Assembly: GCA_050735975.1 (NCBI GenBank)
Contig: JBOHVS010000303.1
Span: forward strand, 1 to 7,347
DNA from: DATMBL01 sp050735975
GTDB lineage: Bacteria > Desulfobacterota > Binatia > UBA9968
DNA length: 7,347 nt
Reading direction: 5' to 3'
In this document: piece after piece, positions 6,463 through 7,347 of the stretch
Numbering within the stretch: the first letter of the stretch is position 1
How the letters are laid out: each line of letters opens with the position of its first letter
The notes under the pieces: model-generated
What the model was told of the DNA's origin: nothing
Database searches by the model: none
The model's input: only the letters and a program-made list of their open reading frames with translations
Translations under genes and position numbers: made by a program

Positions 6463-6925
6463 AACGATTTCTTTAACTGTCAATGGGAAACCCTACACCG
6501 CGGAAGCCGAGCCCCGCACGCTGTTAGTGCACTTTTTGCGGGATCATCTGAGGCTGACCGGGACGCACATCGGTTGCGTCGTCGGCAGGTGCGGTGCTTG
6601 CACCGTCTTGTGGAACGGGTCTCCGGCGAAGTCCTGCATGGTTTTCGCCGTTCAAGCCGACGGCGGAGAGATCCTGACCGTTGAGGGACTGGCCGAAGAT
6701 AACAGCCTTCATCCCATTCAGGATGCCTTCTGGCGCAACGATGCCGCAGAATGCGGCTACTGCACTCCGGGGATGATCATGAGCGCCTATGGTCTTCTGA
6801 TGAAAAGTAAACATCCGTCGGAAGATGAAATCAAAAAGGCGATCGCTGGAAATCTCTGTCGATGCACCGGGTATCGCAACATCGTCGCGGCAATCAAGGA
6901 TGCGTCCGGCCGCATTTCGTCGTGA
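6455..6925 (+). CDS. Molybdenum hydroxylase [2Fe-2S] small subunit
   Basis: 156 residues from a GTG at 6455, which overlaps the large-subunit end by 8 bases and is preceded by a purine-rich GAGAGGGCGG. This start gives MLRTISLTVNGKPY, the typical opening of the plant-type ferredoxin domain. The frame is open upstream to a TTG at 6425, giving 10 non-family residues. Eight ligand cysteines are present. Cys41, Cys46, Cys49 and Cys61 (GCVVGRCGACTVLWNG onward) form the N-terminal cluster. Cys100, Cys103, Cys135 and Cys137 (ECGYCTPGM and NLCRCTGYRNI) form the helical C-terminal cluster nearest the molybdenum site. The protein transfers electrons from the Mo centre to an FAD subunit or another acceptor. 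The large-then-small gene order without a medium subunit resembles two-subunit hydroxylases, but no cytochrome domain or gene is visible here. Confidence 0.93.
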   Translation: MLRTISLTVNGKPYTAEAEPRTLLVHFLRDHLRLTGTHIGCVVGRCGACTVLWNGSPAKSCMVFAVQADGGEILTVEGLAEDNSLHPIQDAFWRNDAAECGYCTPGMIMSAYGLLMKSKHPSEDEIKKAIAGNLCRCTGYRNIVAAIKDASGRISS

Positions 6926-6932
6926 AGGAACG

Positions 6933-6938
6933 AAGGAG
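6933..6938 (+). promoter_or_regulatory. Ribosome-binding site of the MBL-fold gene
   Basis: AAGGAG lies 8 bases before the ATG at 6947, within the 21-bp gap after the small-subunit stop. It is the only good site in the gap and supports this start. Confidence 0.7.
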
Positions 6939-6946
6939 TGAATCGC

Positions 6947-7347
6947 ATGGTAAGTATTCTTAAAGACATCCCGATAGACAATATCAAAATCATCCCGTGT
7001 CGTATCAATGGACCACGAGGTATCGTCAAGTCCTTTTTGATTTCCGGTGATGACCGGCTGATTCTCGTCGACACGGGGTTTTCCGACGCCGACGCCGATG
7101 TCATCATCGACGCAATTGACCAGATAGATCGCAAGCACGAGGATCTAAAGCTTTGCGTTCTAACTCACCGCCATGGAGATCATACCGGCGGGCTGAAGAA
7201 ACTAAAAAAAACATTAAAGTTCGAAGTCATGGCGCATGAGCAAGACATGCCCGCGATTCAAAAGAGCACGGGATATGACGTGGACCACGTCGTTAGGGGC
7301 GGTGAAAATATCGCAGACTGCGGGGGGATCCAAGTCATTCATACGCC
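6947..7347 (+). CDS. Metallo-beta-lactamase-fold hydrolase (partial, 3' end missing)
   Basis: The frame is open from the ATG at 6947 to the window edge, giving 133 codons and no stop. The MBL metal motif HxHxDH is complete as THRHGDHTGG, with His74, His76, Asp78 and His79 as zinc (or iron/manganese) ligands. It is preceded by the usual strand LILVDTGFSD (38-47), where Asp42 matches the conserved MBL aspartate. The visible part ends at VIHT(P), where the next conserved His segment (GHTPG-like) would begin, so the remaining ligands lie outside. The family includes glyoxalase II, lactonases, thioesterases and aryl-ester hydrolases. The subclass cannot be told from this half. Its position suggests hydrolysis of a late intermediate of the same pathway. 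Confidence 0.88.
   Translation, partial: MVSILKDIPIDNIKIIPCRINGPRGIVKSFLISGDDRLILVDTGFSDADADVIIDAIDQIDRKHEDLKLCVLTHRHGDHTGGLKKLKKTLKFEVMAHEQDMPAIQKSTGYDVDHVVRGGENIADCGGIQVIHT

Noticed and set aside
5644..6483. Long minus-strand frame (279 codons) opposite the molybdenum subunit
   Set aside because: It lies entirely antisense to a well-conserved gene, shows no recognisable domain and has a low-complexity, Arg/His-rich composition typical of a shadow frame.
4084..6925. Aerobic CO dehydrogenase (CoxL/CoxS)
   Set aside because: The CoxL signature AYRCSFR with its Cu-ligating cysteine is absent; the loop reads HGSLRGIG, and no CoxM gene is adjacent.

Overview
The window is bacterial DNA of moderate GC (a little above 50% by eye) with clear Shine-Dalgarno sites and frequent GTG/TTG starts. 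The genes point to an aerobic or facultative environmental bacterium that degrades aromatic or heteroaromatic compounds, such as a proteobacterium or a related uncultured soil or sediment lineage. The sequence does not allow a firmer taxonomic call.

Layout: positions 1-126 look like one end of an insertion sequence. There is a ribosome-binding site and the first 11 codons of a minus-strand ORF running off the left edge, then two near-identical 20-bp direct repeats and a CA-3' tip. Directly beside it (141-192) is the promoter of an IclR-family regulator, with a sigma70-like -35/-10 pair and an 8-bp perfect inverted repeat around the -10 box and start codon. From 185 to the right edge seven genes run on the plus strand, nearly without gaps: IclR regulator, UbiD-type prenylated-FMN decarboxylase, a protein of the M29 aminopeptidase/NicX fold, an OsmC-family thiol protein, the molybdenum-cofactor large subunit and the [2Fe-2S] small subunit of a xanthine-dehydrogenase-family hydroxylase, and a metallo-beta-lactamase-fold hydrolase cut by the window end. 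Short gaps, overlapping stop/start codons and internal Shine-Dalgarno sites suggest one transcript.

Together this looks like a substrate-inducible catabolic operon. A plausible division of labour is that the molybdenum hydroxylase adds oxygen to an aromatic or N-heterocyclic ring, UbiD removes (or adds) a ring carboxylate, and the MBL protein hydrolyses a later ester, lactone, amide or thioester. The M29/NicX-like protein and OsmC have no obvious textbook step. The substrate cannot be read from sequence. Two points stand out: the NicX-fold protein seems to lack the His-x-Asp metal ligands of true NicX and M29 enzymes, and the molybdenum hydroxylase has no FAD subunit here. The UbiX-type enzyme needed to make the UbiD cofactor is also not in the window.
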